Shown: positions 12,095-25,640 of the stretch, in pieces
Layout of the letters: each line of letters starts with the position of its first letter
Numbering within the stretch: the stretch's first letter is position 1
Source: Eonycteris spelaea
Lineage: Eukaryota; Chordata; Mammalia; Chiroptera; Pteropodidae
Reading direction: 5' to 3'
Assembly: GCA_003508835.1 (NCBI GenBank)
Contig: PUFA01000204.1
Coordinates: 2,790,001 to 2,854,000, forward strand
Length of the DNA stretch: 64,000 nt
Notes under the pieces: generated by a model
Seen by the model: only the letters and a program-made list of their open reading frames with translations
Database searches by the model: none
What the model was told of the DNA's origin: nothing
Translations under genes and position numbers: made by a program

Positions 12095-13350
12095 GATATT
12101 CCCTTCAACAAATATTTACTTGTTTCCTATTATATACTAGGCACATCGAGGTTACTGACATAAAAGACACAGTCCCTACCCTCAAGAAGTTTATACTCTA
12201 ATGAGAGAGCCAGGCATACATGTCCAAGTACACCACCAGGTAGGATGTGCTATCACAGAAGAATGTAGCATTTCTGGGAGGAACACTGAACTCAGCTAAA
12301 AGATGGGAGCAAAAAGAGACAGGGAAGGTTTTTTAGGAGGCAGCGATTTATTTGAGCTATGTATAAGGGATTTCTTAAAGTCTTATTTGGGATTATCTCA
12401 CCCTGAGATATGAAGGAAAGAGAATGAACTTCAAGTTTATGAATATTCAGCAAGTACTGTGACTAGAAGCAGAAGCTGGTACTGGTCAGCAGCTTGCTGA
12501 TCAGAGGATGTCTTAATAGCTAAGATTAGTTGCTAAACTTGTGTCACTAAGCAAGACAAAGAGCTCTACCAATAAGAACCATTCTTCGCATATGGGTAGA
12601 AGGGGGAAATAAGCAAAGAAAAATTCCTACTATTGAAATAATAACTGTGGAGGAGCTGGCACACTGAGGAGCAGGACCCCACTTCTGATAAGCTGAGGTT
12701 TGGGAGACTCTGGGAAAAGGCTGAACCCTGGGCAAGAGGTGGTGATTCCTGTGGGGAGCAACCCACTATTTTCTATGATGGATTAAGACCTGGCGTGACT
12801 CTTCAGAGACAGCCTTTTAAATATGTAGCCAAAGCAGGAGCCCAGGAGCAGTCAAGCACAGGCCAAGGAGAACAGCCATCATTGCCTGAGTCATGAGCTG
12901 CATCCATCCTGAGGGACTTAAGGGACACCTTCCTTAGGACCAAAGGCAAGAGATTTCTTCTCTGACCATGGCACCACATAAATAAGACTCTTGTTTTTTA
13001 AGACTAGTGTGAAGATCACTTGATGAAGTAGGTTAGAGGGAATTGGGATAAATTGTCCCCCCATTCCAATTCTTCATACTAACTCAGATGTGAAGTAAAG
13101 ACATTCCAGGCAGAGAGAATACTGTGTCCTGAGGATAAAGGAGAGAACAAAAAGTAGGTGAAGGAAAGACTCAGAAGTGATTTTCTATGACTGGGTCCAA
13201 GAAGGGAAGGGCAAGAGTAACAGGACAGAAAGGCCACAGAAGGCCACAGAGGCCAGGCCATGAAGGGCCTGGTAAGTCAGATGGAGTAGTTTAGATTTAA
13301 CCCTGAGGATTCAAAGAGACTTTATGATTATCTTTGATGGCATGATGTGC
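12095..13350 (-). mobile_element. L2 LINE pieces
   Basis: Two recognisable parts: 12095-12330 (ttcaacaaatatttacttgt, cctaccctcaagaagtttat) and 13080-13350 (acattccaggcagagagaat, gccatgaagggcctggtaag). Between them the sequence is unclear. In ATG7 intron 4, upstream to downstream 11837-13686. Confidence 0.55.
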
Positions 13351-13686
13351 TTCGGCCTGGACAGCCTCTTCCAAGGCCACAGAGAATTCAAACGCATTTA
13401 GACATAGGAACAGAACTCTTCAGAGGTCAAGCTGCTTCAAAATGCTAATTGGGGATCAGCAGTAAAGCTCTCCTCATACTGCCCATCATGAATTCTGGCC
13501 TCAACCCAGGTGAGAGAGAGCCTCAGTGTCTTTTCCTTGACGTTCCCACCAACACAGAAGCCCACAACTATCTTTGAGTAGCAACTATATACTAATTTCT
13601 ATGAGAGACTTGTGCACCTGACTAGAAACACCACACCTGCGGAACCATGGAAAATATGATGGATATATCATGTTTCCCCAGCTAAC

Positions 13687-13804
13687 CTCATTTGCTGCTT
13701 GTTCCAATAGTAGCTTCTTATCTGCAGCCTTGAAAGCCTCGAGTGTGTTGGTGTTATATAGTGTTCCAACAGCTGGGCAGCAACGGGCTGGGGTGGCAGC
13801 ACTC
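13687..13804 (-). CDS. ATG7: ATG7 third coding exon
   Basis: A 118-nt exon with acceptor cttgtatccag and donor gttagc. The first base completes Met, then 39 codons follow, from [17 protein letters not shown] to LLLEQAANE. It differs from human at a few mild positions (Pro to Ala, Ile to Val, Ser to Ala, Thr to Ala). It encodes the middle of the N-terminal E2-binding domain. It ends on a codon boundary, so the next three exons are all phase 0. Confidence 0.95.
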
Positions 13805-14279
13805 CTGGATACAAGAAAAACATGGTTAAGCGAGCATAGCTGGGACTCAGAGATCCAGGAAGTAACAAATAAACCAGCACAACAGTGGGAAACAGAGGAC
13901 AGTGCTCAGTAGGGGCAAATAGAAGACTGATTGTACTTTTCTTTGGAAAAAGATGAATATCATTGCTTAAAAAACAGGCACTGTATCCCCCAAAGCCTCT
14001 ATATTCCCCTTACCCAATCTCTCATCATACTTTTTCTTTCTCTAGCCCCCAAATATAAGTTCTTTTTCTTTTTATTCTTTCCGATCTTTAACCTGAAAGG
14101 GAAACATTGTTTATTGAGCTTCTACTGTGCCAAGAACTGTACAAGGCTTGAATTCTCATAACAGCTTGTTCCCCTATTTAGAGGTTTAAAGAAACTTGCC
14201 TATTGTCACATAAGAACAGGCAGAACTAGAACCTAAAGTCAGAACTAGTTGGCTCCAAGATGTTGTGCTGCCTACTCTG

Positions 14280-14535
14280 CACTCAAGCCCTCCCAGGCTT
14301 CAGGGCCCTGTTCCAACCCCTCCTCCTTCAGGAAGCCATCTCCCATTGTCTCTGGTAATGGTTTATACACAAAACTGAGCATAATATTTTAGAGTGTTTT
14401 CAAGACCAACAGTTATATACACCAAACTGGAGGACAGTAAGCTCCCTGAGGACAGAGAATATGTCCTCCTCTTCTAACTGTCCTACAACTGAGCACAGAT
14501 CTGCCGCTGAGCAAATCCCTGGTCGTTGTCTAAGT
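14280..14535 (+). mobile_element. L2 3' fragment
   Basis: ccttcaggaagccatctccc, then agctccctgaggacagagaa, usual L2 3' phrases. A MIR copy on the minus strand precedes it (about 14105-14275). Confidence 0.5.
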
Positions 14536-15689
14536 CATCCAGACAAAATGTATTACACCTGAGCTACATGCCAATCCATCGCGCCTCGTGTGTACTGTAC
14601 ACTGCCCCCACCAAAGGCCTCACAGTCTTCAGAGTAATCAGTCAGGAGAGGAAGATGAGTTGATTCTTAACATAAACTCAGATGTGGAGAAATCTGGTCT
14701 CTTCCCTGAAATGATTGACTTGTGTTTCAGAGGTTACAGATGCTAAATGAAAACAGTGTTGCCATTTAACAACCTACTGCAGAAAGAATGCATTTTTATT
14801 GATTGCACTGATGGTAGTTGTATGGTTTAAAAGACCAATGTCTCTTCATTCGAAGTCTGTAAAAAATTGAGTTCAGGAGGCTGTAAGAAGAGATCTAAGC
14901 CTAGAACAGGCGTGGAGAGGTGCAATGAGTGACAAAGATTCTGACAAATGCTCTCTGTAAGGCTCAAATGCCAAGTCTTGAGGGAGAAGTAACTTTCAAC
15001 GGCCAGAGCCTTCCTTTGGGAGCTGATGAGTCAGCAATCATAAGTTGTTTGTCACTACTCTACTCCAATAAAAGAATATTTTTCATCCAGGTGAGATGAG
15101 ACTATAGAAGATAGTCTTGGTAAAAAAAGAAATCACAAAGAGGTGAGATTATTCTACAGGGAAGAAGAAGGAAGCAGAGTAGTTAGTAAACTCGGTTCTC
15201 TACATTCAGAGCTGGCTTTATGAAACTACTGGTAAAATGGGATGCTGAAACAGCAGGAAGGAGGCTATGAACTAATACAGGTACAAGCACAAGAAAGGAA
15301 GGACCTCTTTCCTAAATCTCCAAAAGTCCTGGGTGTGTGAAAGCCATGCCAAAGCCTTGCTCTGAGAGTGGAGGAAACTATATCACGAGAATTCAAGCCA
15401 GGACTGCTATGCTCCTAGAACATCAGTACTCATGCAAGTTGGTGAGGACAAGATGAAGTTTCAAAGGAGCATTTTTCACGACTAAAGTTCCACCAGGGGA
15501 GGTGGCCAGGAAACAAATTTAAAAAGTGATAAAGGGAGGAAAAGCTATTCTACCAGTTTCTCAAGATTCAAGTTCCACTTGTTCCATAAAGGGGTGGCTC
15601 AGATGAGGACTGGAAGGAGCCCTAGACTTTGAAACAAGAGAATTTAGTCCAAATTCTGGTCCTGGACATTTATTAGTTTAGTAATGGCT

Positions 15690-15850
15690 CCATTTACCTA
15701 AAATGTCCAGAATAAGCAAATCCACAGAAACAGAAAGTAGATTCCTGGTCACGTGAAGTGGGGAGGGGAGGACAGAATAAATTGTCTGTTCCTTTATGAA
15801 AGGTAAATTTTATTATATCTCAATAGAATTCTGTTTTAAAAATCAAAATT
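15690..15850 (+). mobile_element. L1 3' UTR end
   Basis: Contains aatccacagaaacagaaagt and tatatctcaatagaattctg, typical of L1M-class 3' UTR ends. In ATG7 intron 3. Confidence 0.6.
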
Positions 15851-16639
15851 AGAAATCTTTCCCATATACTAAAATCAACGGTGAACTCGCAATGACGTGT
15901 ACACTAACATGGGAAAGAATGGATGTTGCAACGGTCTGCAGCCTAGACGAGTTACCTCAGGAAATTTGGCCTTCATTTCACTCGGTGTCTTGGTTATTAC
16001 TCAGGAAAGTACTGAGACTTTTTGCACCTGCTATTCATACTTAACCAAAGATAGCCATGTGGCCAGAGCCTCCAGAACAGGCAGGCAGTGAAGGTGGCCA
16101 GGATGGAATACATCCCCAGAAGGGCGGAGGTCACTTTTCACACTCGCAGAATCTTACTCCATGTGCACAGCTCTGCGTGGTCACAGGGAACTTTGTGAAC
16201 CTGGGAAGTCATACTCAGTCTGGGGGCAAGCTGTGTTATCTCCTGTTTTCCACAATAATCTGAGTTTCTGTTTATAACATCCTCTTGCAGAGTCCACTGG
16301 TGTCTTAATGTCAACCACACCCTATCCCATTTTGACAGCTACATACTTAGACTGCTTGTAATTGAATCCAACAATTATTTTAGCCCCTAGTACCTGTCAG
16401 ATCTGTGTTAAGTGCTAGTGAGATAGCGGAGAATAAGATATAGTCTGCACCCTGCAGAAACAATTTTAGTCTTATTTCCCTAGCTACTTTTTAAGTTCTT
16501 TGAGGGCAAGGATTATGCCTTCTATTTCTCTAAGTCCAACTCAAGGCTTAGAACTAAAAATTTTTCTATGACTAAAAGATAAGTTTTCCTTAAGGGAAAG
16601 AAGGTCAGGGAAAGAAAAAAATTTAAAAAATCAGTTTCA

Positions 16640-16881
16640 CATTTTTTGTTTGTTTGTTTATTGTTTATATATATTTATTTATGTGAGGCAACCCTTAGTT
16701 GACCTCACAGATTGCAAGGACCTTACAATTCTTTATTTTTTATTTTTTTTATTTTTTTACACCTACAGCACCTAGGCTGGTCTTCCTAGGTGGTCTCCCA
16801 TCCAGTACTAACTGGCCTGACCCTGCTTAGCTTCCAAGATCAGATGGGATCAGGCTTGTTCAGGGTGGCATGGCTGCAGAC
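16640..16881 (-). repeat. 5S rRNA-derived SINE (MEG type), copy 1
   Basis: Read on the minus strand, the head from 16881 down to about 16766 follows vertebrate 5S rRNA: CTGCAGCCATGCCACCCTGA, then GATCTTGGAAGCTAAGCAGG, then TGGATGGGAGACCACCT and GGTGCTGTAGG. A short body (ctgtgaggtcaactaagggt) and an A-rich tail follow. The flanks share cagtttca at 16632-16639 and 16882-16889, a target-site duplication. It lies in ATG7 intron 3 in the sense direction. The 5S head includes the internal pol III control region, diverged from true 5S, so this is not a 5S gene. Confidence 0.9.
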
Positions 16882-17514
16882 CAGTTTCAAATTTATAAGA
16901 GACTGTACATCAAAATCAATTCTCTTCTTAAACAGAAATACAATACATACAAGATGCTTGTATCTGGGCACCACATTTCCCAGTCTTCTTCATAAGAAAG
17001 CTGAGGCCTTTTACTCTCCCCAGCAGAATCTGAGTGTAGGGAAGCATTTAGGGCCTTTAAGAGACTGTGTGTGTTTTCTACACCCATTTTCATCCTGGCC
17101 TCATTCCCTTTCTATCTATTGTTACCTGAAGGTGACAATTCAGTTTTAAGCAGCATCAAAGGCATGCCCCCAAGATGATGGAGCAATGAGAGGAAAGAAG
17201 ACTGGACCACCACACTGAACTATGAAGTGGGCAAGAAACAAACTTCCTTTGTGTTTGTGCCATTACACTTTGGGGTCTGTTTCAGCAGACCCTACCCACA
17301 GCACCCTCTGATACAAGATAGTTGGTGCCTGATAAAATACTACTTGACTGATAATTCACCTAATACTGTGTAGAGAACAGGATCCTATGTTGCTACCTTC
17401 TGGCAGAGATTCATGATGCTTCCAGGGACTTAGAGAAAAAGGGATTTACATGGTGCTTTGCAAAGTTGCGATACTCTTGGCATATATAAGTGAGAACTAG
17501 GACTATTAGCTCTT

Positions 17515-18540
17515 CAACTGTATCTTATTCCTCTCTGTATGCCCAGTGCCTAGAACATTCTATTACCAAGACACAGAGGAAACAACAGCACTTTTGAAGT
17601 AACTATTACTTCTCCACATTTATTACAGCATGGAGTACACTGTAATGCAAATATTTGTTTTCTATCTCTATCCAGGGCTCCTCCAGAGCTCTGTGTTTCA
17701 TAAGTCTTTGTATTCCTAACGCCTACATATCCTGCACATAAGAAGCATTCAGTGTTTGATAAATATATTCATAAAGATTTCTCTAAAAACCCATGTGGTG
17801 TACGGCAATAAAAACAAACAAAAAACAATATTAATGAAAATAATTTGGATATAAAAACTCATTTCTTCTGAGGAGCTCTAAGTGCTTTCATTAAACTTCC
17901 TAACTGTCTTAGTCTGTTCTGGCTGCTATAACAAAATACCATAGAACAATGTCTTATAAACAACGGAAATATATTTATCATAGTTCTGGAGGGTAGAAGT
18001 CCAAGATATTGGGACCAGCATGGTCAAGTTCTGGTGAAGGCCCTCTTCTGGTTGCAGAATGCTCACTTTCTACTGTGTCCTCACATGGCAGAAGGAGATA
18101 GGTAGCTCTCTGGGTCCTCTTTTATAAGGGCACTAACCCCACCCATGAAATCTCTGCCCCCATAATCTAATCACCTCTCAAAGTCCCCACCATTAAGACT
18201 ATAACCTTGGGCACTGGGTTTTCAATGTATTAATATGGAGGGAAACAAACATTCAGACCATAGCACCAACTATCCTAAGAAAGAACGACTTAGAAAATCA
18301 CAGACTTTTAAAACTAGAAGGAACATTAGAAACTGAGAGTTAGAGGGTAGGAAACTGAAGCTGAGGAAACTAAAAGGACTTATTCTAGGTAATTTGGTTA
18401 ATCGGCTACAGAAAGTAGGTCTTCAAACTTCAAATCCAGGGCTATTCTCACAACACTAGGGACCATGTTTTATTCTTGCTTATCTCCCCCAGTGCGTACG
18501 ATGAAGCCTCAAACATTGTGAGAATTCAGTAGCTAAATTA
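17515..18540. mobile_element. L2 ends and a MIR around the LTR
   Basis: L2 3' ends at 17515-17600 (gtatgcccagtgcctagaac) and 17680-17770, then the LTR at 17905-18265, then a reversed MIR at 18310-18440 (gaaactgaagctgaggaaac) and an L2-like end to 18540. Confidence 0.5.
17905..18265 (-). mobile_element. Solitary MaLR LTR (MLT1-like)
   Basis: A 361-bp stretch that starts tgtcttagtctgttctggct and ends gaccatagca, matching on the minus strand the tgctatggtctgaatgtt start and the aagaca end of MLT1-class LTRs of the ERVL-MaLR group. The terminal TG...CA and near-identical flanking 5-mers (ctaac, ccaac) fit an LTR insertion. No internal region. The subfamily is not determined. Confidence 0.7.
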
Positions 18541-19459
18541 AAAAAATAGACCAAAAAAATCAAGTAATTTCTATGAATATCATAGATGCAGGATCACAGA
18601 TTTTCTTGTCTTCTTCAACCAAAATTTCTGGATCACTGAAGTCTAAGATGTTTTGATTTTGTAATAAGATCAAGTCTAATTTCTGTGAACTGCTTTTCTT
18701 TTTTATAATTTTTCCAAAGAACAAAAGTATTAATATCTTTTTTAAAAACGACTTCAGTCTCGTATCAGAATAAAGAAAGGAGCGAGGGTAGCTTATGATG
18801 AACACTAGACTCTCCAGATTACACCACTGCTACTCCCCACTTTACCATCTTCAGATAATGTGCTGCTTGTACGCTGTCTGTATTTTCCTCATTATTCGCA
18901 ATTGTTCCAAAAACAAGTTAGTCTTTGCCAAAACAGGACAGAGATTACTAGAATGTAATTTGTTTTGACAAGTAATCACAGGAATTTATTATGGAGCAAG
19001 AAAGTTCTGAAGAGAACAAGAAACACCGACACATACCTTTTAAAGATATAAAGACTAACACCATTGTTTGCATCTATGTTATAGAATTTAATTTTGTAAT
19101 TTGATTGAGATAAAGGAATAAATGTGTTGACTTTCAAAGAGAGTAAAAAAAAAATTCTAGGGACACTTTATTTGAAATACCCTAACTTTTGACTACTGCC
19201 ACTTTCAAAAACGAGGCAGTCCTTACAAAGATCTCTTTGCCTTCCCCAAATGCCTAATCTTGCCACTGCTAATGCAAGAAAGCAGAAAAATTTGACTTCA
19301 CTTGAGCCTTTAATTCTTCAACCCTCAGTTGTCTTACAGACCTTCAACATGATTCCTGCTAAATTCTTTTCTGTAGAATTCAGTTTGAAAGGATCACAAA
19401 AGACCTAAGCAACAAATCCAGTGACCCACACATTGAACTATGATCTTTCTGCTTCCGAT

Positions 19460-20205
19460 GTTGTTGACCATCTCTTTCCTTCCTGAATGCAGTTCCTTCT
19501 TTGGTTTCTGTAACACTCTTCTGGTTCTTCCTCCTCTCGGACAACTCCTGTCTCCTTTGCTAGTTCTGTATCTTCTTGACCTCCCTAATCAAGTATATTC
19601 ACTGTTCTGGCCCTTTGTTCTTCTTACCCTAGAGTCTCTTCCTCTCTTATAGTTTCATGATCTTTTCTACATAGAAGACTCCCTAATCTAGTCTGACCCT
19701 CCCTCTTTGACTCTAGTGCCTCCTGGACATTTCTACTGGACACAGTCATCTCATATGTTGACATGTTCTAAACCAAACTTATCTCCTTTTAAAATTATAG
19801 ACCTGTCCTTGTTCTCTAGTTCTGCAGAAGTTAATAAAATGCCCCCAGTTTCAAACTACAACCTCAGAAATACACTTTACCTTTTTTTCATCCTTGTTTC
19901 CTAAATTTGGCCACATGTGACCTAGGACAAGTCATTTGACTTTTTGACCCATGGTTTCCTCATCTGAAAGAGAAAAATCACACCTGGCAGGTCTGAAAGA
20001 ATTATGTATGTAAAAATGCCTAGCTACTTAAGTCAATAGATGCCCTTCTTCTCTCCAGCAACTCCTCACAGCCTCCAACCAGATAAAAATTTCTTTGAGG
20101 GCATAAGTCTTATTTCTTTGTATACCCCTATAATGCCTTTCATAGTGGCTTATTTATATACAGAAGTAGCCTAAGAAACATTCACTGATGCCCATGAATA
20201 AGCAA
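19460..20205 (+). mobile_element. L2 remnant with MIR
   Basis: ctgtctcctttgctagttct, tctcatatgttgacatgttc and further L2 coding-side phrases to about 19895. A MIR in plus orientation follows (cctaggacaagtcatttgac, 19895-20060), then an L2-like end to 20205. Confidence 0.55.
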
Positions 20206-20530
20206 CTAAAGGAATAAGTCAAGAGGTTCCAATAAAGGGTCAGGAAATTTTAACTACAATCAAAATCAGGAGGGATGTTTTCTAATCTCAATCAATCTAA
20301 ATGGTATTTGGCACCAAACATAGTTGATGAAAAAAATAAATCAGATAGTCCTAAGCATCTAACACCTGTCTCTGTGTTATGAGAGGTAAAGAGAGTCATG
20401 AGAAGCTGGGCCTGCTCACCAAGACCTCTCCTAGTTTCCCTGTAGTCCACCTAAGAGGGTGGTTAAGAATGTTCATTCCTTGCAAAAAAACAGTGTTCCT
20501 TAATATAGATTTGGAGCAAAAAATACTCAC

Positions 20531-20585
20531 ATGTCAAAAGCACTGAACTCCAGGGTTAAGCGAGTTGGCAGACCAGCAGAATCAC
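20531..20585 (-). CDS. ATG7: ATG7 second coding exon
   Basis: A 55-nt exon between acceptor cttctgtgcag and donor gtgagt. It completes the split Gly codon and reads DSAGLPTRLTLEFSAFD plus two bases of the next Met codon. It follows a short 487-bp intron. The sequence matches mammalian ATG7 with one Ala-to-Thr difference from the human protein (PARL to PTRL). Phases fit both neighbouring exons, and there is no lesion. Confidence 0.95.
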
Positions 20586-21061
20586 CTGCACAGAAGCATT
20601 ATGACATTTTCAATCATAAGTCAGTAATAGCAGCATTTAAAATGAAAACATTTGTAAATAATTTTGTTCTCTTTGTTGAAGTCAAAGTGCCCTATCCAAT
20701 TCCTGGTTAACCAGACTAAGCAGGAACTTAGCAGAAAATGATAGAGCTTTTGTGAATTTGAGAAATTTGCCAAGAATATTTTTAAAATTTATTGGAAAAA
20801 AAATATTTCCAATCTCCTGCCCCAGTAAGATTAAGTAATCAGTATTATGTCTTTGAATTAATAACTCAGGTTTTACTTCTCCCTTTCTTACCCCAAACAG
20901 GGAAGAAGAAGTGAAAATAGATGGTTCAAAAGTAAGAAAGTAAAATAGAAACTAGCGAAAACCACAAATTGTAAAAGACAAGGGTGTTTCTTGTTAAAGG
21001 ACAGCCCATCCTATACTGGAGGTCAGAGAAGATAATAGAAGATTATGGAAGATGGAGTTTA

Positions 21062-21313
<252 letters not shown>

Positions 21314-21373
21314 TTAAAACATCAAATAGAAAGAAAGAGTAAAATTATCTCTATGTGCAGAAAAAGTGATTTT

Positions 21374-21581
21374 TTTTTTTCCTTAGGTGAAGCAACCCTT
21401 GGTTGACCTCACAGATTGCAAGGACCTTGTCAGCTTATGATTACTTATTTTTTTTTAATTTTTATGCCTACAGCATCTGGTTTTCCTAGGTGGTCTCCCA
21501 TCCAAGTACTAACCAGGCCCAACCCTCCTTAGCTTCCGAGATCAGACGGATCAAGCTTGTTCAGGGTATCATGGCTGTAGA
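21374..21581 (-). repeat. 5S rRNA-derived SINE (MEG type), copy 2, nested in L1
   Basis: The same structure as copy 1 with a better kept 5S head: GTCTACAGCCATGATACCCT, GATCTCGGAAGCTAAG, CTGGTTAGTACTTGGATGGG. The flanking duplication is 16 bp with one mismatch (cagaaaaagtgatttt at 21358-21373, cagaaaaaatgatttt at 21582-21597). Both flanks belong to one old L1 ORF2, so the SINE jumped into that L1. It is 129 bp upstream of the ATG7 start-codon exon acceptor, in sense orientation. Confidence 0.92.
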
Positions 21582-22639
21582 CAGAAAAAATGATTTTATA
21601 TATAGAAAATCCTGAAGACTCAACCAAAACACTGTTAAATCTAATCAATGAATTCAGCAAAGTTGCATAATACAAAATTAATATGCAAAAATCAATGGTG
21701 TTTCCATATACTATTTCTGAAAAAGAAATAAAGACATCGATTCCATTTAATTAGCATCAAAAACAGTAAAATACTCAGGATGAATTTAACTAAGGAGGTG
21801 AAAGATCTCTACTCTGGTAACTATAAGACGTTGATGAAAGAAATGGAAGATGACACAAATAAATGGAAAGGTATCCTGTGTTTATGGTCTGAAAGAATAT
21901 TGTTAAAAGATCAATACTACCAAAAGCTATCTATAAATTCAATGCAATCCCAGTCAAGATTCCAACGTTTTGTTGTTGTTGTTGTTGCTGTTTTGTTTTG
22001 TTTGTTTTTTCACAAAGGTAGAAAAAATATTCCCAAAATTTATATGGAACCACAAAAGACCCCAAATAGCCAAAGAAATCCTAAGAAATAACAAAGAAAG
22101 CATCACCCTTCCTGATGTCAAGCCATACTATAAAGTCATCAAAACGGTATGGTACTGGCGCAAAAACAGACAAATAATCAATGGAACAGAATCAAGAGCC
22201 CAGAAATAAACCCCAGCATATACAGTCAATTAATATTTGACAAGGGAGCCAAGAATACTAAATGGAAAAAAGGCAGTCTTTTCAATAAATGGTGCTGGGT
22301 TAATTGGGTGCTCACATTTAAAAGAAGGCAACTAGACCCATATCTTATAACACTCACAGAAATTAACTCAAAATTGATTTAAAGAATTAAATGTAAGACC
22401 TGAAACTATGAAACACATAGAAGAAAACCTAAGAATAAAGCTCCTTGACATGGGTTTTGGTAATGATATTTTGAATATGACCTAAAGCATGAGCAACCAA
22501 ATAAAAAGTAAACAAGTTGAACTACATCAAACTTCTGCACAGCAAAAGTGAAAAGACAACCTATAGAATGGGAAAGAATATTTGCAAACCAAATATCTGA
22601 TAATATATATAAAGAACTCATACAACTCAACAGCAATAA

Positions 22640-22672
22640 ATAGATAGATAGATAAATGAATGAATGAATGAA
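22640..22672. repeat. (GATA)n(GAAT)n tract inside the L1
   Basis: tagatagatagataaatgaa followed by tgaatgaatgaag, a small expansion within L1 ORF2-derived sequence. Confidence 0.7.
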
Positions 22673-24699
22673 GCAAATGAGCAAAGGACATTTCTCCAAA
22701 GAAGATATATGAAAGGCTAACAGGTACATGAAAAGATGTTTGACATCACTAGTCATTAGAGAAATGCAAATTAAAACCACAGTGAGACATCACCTCATGC
22801 CTGTTAGAATGGTCATCATTAAATGGACAAGCGATAATAAATGTTGGTGTGGCTGTGGAGAAAAGGAAACACTTGTTCATTGTTGTTGGGATTGTAAATT
22901 GGCACAGCCACTACGGAAAACAGTATAAAGGATCCTCAAAAAATTAAAAATAGAACAACCCTATGAGCCAGCAATTCTACCTCTGGGAATATATCCAAAG
23001 GAAACAAAAACACTAACTCAAAAAGAGAGCTACATGTCCACATTCATAGTAACAATAATGAAGACATGGAAACAACCTAAGTGTACATTAATAGATGAGC
23101 TGATAAAGAATCTTCAGTATACATATACAATGGAACATTATTCAGCCATCAAAAAACGAGGAAAACCTACGATTTGCAACAACATGGATGGACTGAGAAA
23201 GCATTATGCTAAGTGAAATGAGTCAGACAGAGTGAGACAAATACCAAATAATTTCACTTACATATGGAATCTAAAGAAAAAAAGAAATAAAAACCAAACT
23301 CACAGAATAAGAGGTGGAACTTGTTACCAGAGGTAAAGGGTGAAGGGAGGGGGAACTGGAGCAAGATGGTCAAAGGTACGAACCACAGTTATAAGTCGTA
23401 GGTATGTAATATACAGCATGATGGCTATAAAACTGCTGTACGACATACAGTTTTTAAGAGAGTTAGATACTAAGAGTTTGCATCACAAGGAAAATATTTT
23501 TCTTTCTTAGTTTTCTATTTAGTGTATGTATATGTGAAGATGGAAGTTAGCAGAACCTATTGTGCAATCACTTCACCATGCTGTATGCCCTAAATTCATA
23601 CAGTAATGTATGCCAATTTTTTCTCAAAACCGGAAGAAAAACAACCAACCAACCAACCAAACAAAAAGTATGAGAGGTATTTCAGCTACCTGAAAACACA
23701 ACTTTGGGTATCAACCTGAGTAATTTGCCTGTGTTATCAAGTTTAGACTCCTTTCGACACAACTGAATTTTCTATTTTGCTTTTATTAATCCACTTTCAT
23801 CTTAAACTACTGATGATTGAATCAACGGAGATCTTATATGTAACTCTGATGAATTCTATCATTACTGTCTGCATCATTTCATCCTTCCCCTCCACAAATC
23901 AATACTATGAATAATTTATTATTGACATTATACACTACAAAAATGATTCAAATATTGAATCATTAATATAAAAACCATTACAATTTTTTGTCAGGGATCT
24001 GAAATAGTATTTGATGGGGCTAGAAAGTATCATTGCTTATAAAAAAGACTATTACACTCACATTTCTTTTTCTTAAAGATAGAAACTATAGCACTTCATC
24101 TTATAAAAAGAATTTATTATTTACAGAAAAGAACACTATAACAAAGATACTTCTTTTTTTCTGGTGGAATTGTAAAACTAATGAGAGTTACAGAAATTTT
24201 CAACTTTACTATATTTCATATTTCATTTTCTCCCTCAAATCATCAAACAAATTTGACCCGCCAGACAATCAAGCAGGTGTACACTGTAACTCCCTATGTT
24301 CCCTGCATGTACTTTCAGGGTAAACATACCCCAGTCTGAGAAGGGCAATTCTCGAGGAACTTAGCAGTTCCAAAAAGCACAAAGTGATGAGGCCCCATCA
24401 CTTTCCATCCATCCAATTACCCCATGACCAGACAGGTTAATATTTCTGCAGCAGAACGTATGAACAGTTATACTAGATGGGATCATTTTAAAAAAAAAAA
24501 AAGTCAATTCACATCCACTCAGAGAGGTTTTATCCAAGTTTTGTGCCGAGGTTACCTTTAAATAGCTTTCACTTTTCCTAACTTGTTGGATTTTAGAATA
24601 AGAGATATGGAGCTTTGGACTGATAGTAACTATATGGAAAAATGTAATGTTAGTATTACATAAAAGGGCTAAAAATAAAAAAGGAGAGCGTGAGGCAGA

Positions 24700-25640
24700 G
24701 CAGAAAGGAAGCTTCTGTGAAGGAGCTGGGCGCTGAGTTATGTTGAAAAGGATGGGCATGAAGGGGAGGATGGGCAAAAACGAAGGAACAAGAAGAGCTG
24801 GGGAAGCGATATATATGGTAGAAACGAGGAAGCATGAGCCTAGCTGTCCTTAGTGGAGGGTTGGTACTGTACGAGAGCAACATACACAAAGATGAGCAGG
24901 TTGCACTGTGAACACAGATGGAGAAGGCTTCAAATGAGGCTGAAGAATTCCGGAGTGGAAAACCAGTGGCAGTTTGAAACGGGGAATATGACAGAATTCT
25001 GCAGTGGCAAAATTGCTTTGAAGGAGGCAGACAGGAAAAAGCATTTAACAGCCTAAAAATGTATGAAGACCTGAATTAGAGCAAAGGAAGTCAGGCTGAA
25101 AATAGAGACCCTCATCAGGGATGTTTTAAGAGAAAAGGTGACCCCAGGTGGTATCTTGGTGGATTCGAGGAATGACTGAGAGGAAAAAGGCCCTAGGGTG
25201 TCCAGCCCTGACTGGCTAGGAAAATGGCAGATCCACTGAAAGAAAAGACCTGAAAGGCAGAGCCAGAGGCAGAAGAGTAATGATTAATTAAAGATTTTTC
25301 AGCCAAGAAAATGGCAGAGTGAAGTGAAACAGGTCCAAGGAAATGGGCTGGCCCGAGGAGATAGACTCAGATTTCAAAGGCATTTACACTGAGAGGACAG
25401 CTAAAGCAGGTGAGAATGCTTAGTTCATAACAGTACTCTGAGAAAGAAAAGCCACAGCCCAACAGGGTCCTAGAGAATGCCCAGTTAGCAGGTAAGAAGA
25501 AATAGAACCAGCAGCATAAACAGAGGACACACAAAGGACAGTACAAAGCCCTAGCTGATATACCAGAATGGTGTGTCTATCCAACTCAAAGGAATAAAAA
25601 AGTTGGAAGAGAGTAATGACGAATGGCGGCAAAGAACACT
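24700..25640 (-). mobile_element. Diverged L2-like stretch
   Basis: Purine-rich on the plus strand with reversed L2-like phrases (gcttcaaatgaggctgaaga, gaccctcatcagggatg), but weaker than the other copies. Otherwise no gene is seen here. Confidence 0.35.

Noticed and set aside
16766..16881. A 5S rRNA gene
   Set aside because: The 5S head is diverged, is joined to a SINE body and A-rich tail, and is flanked by a target-site duplication, so it is a retroposed SINE.
16790..17149. 119-codon plus-strand open frame
   Set aside because: It begins inside the antisense of the 5S-derived SINE and continues into intron; there is no recognisable protein or start context.
22406..22780. 124-codon minus-strand open frame
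   Set aside because: It is antisense to L1 ORF2 sequence.
24361..24777. 138-codon minus-strand open frame
   Set aside because: Low-complexity, Ser/Phe-rich translation of L2-like purine-rich sequence; no domain, and it starts at an arbitrary Met.
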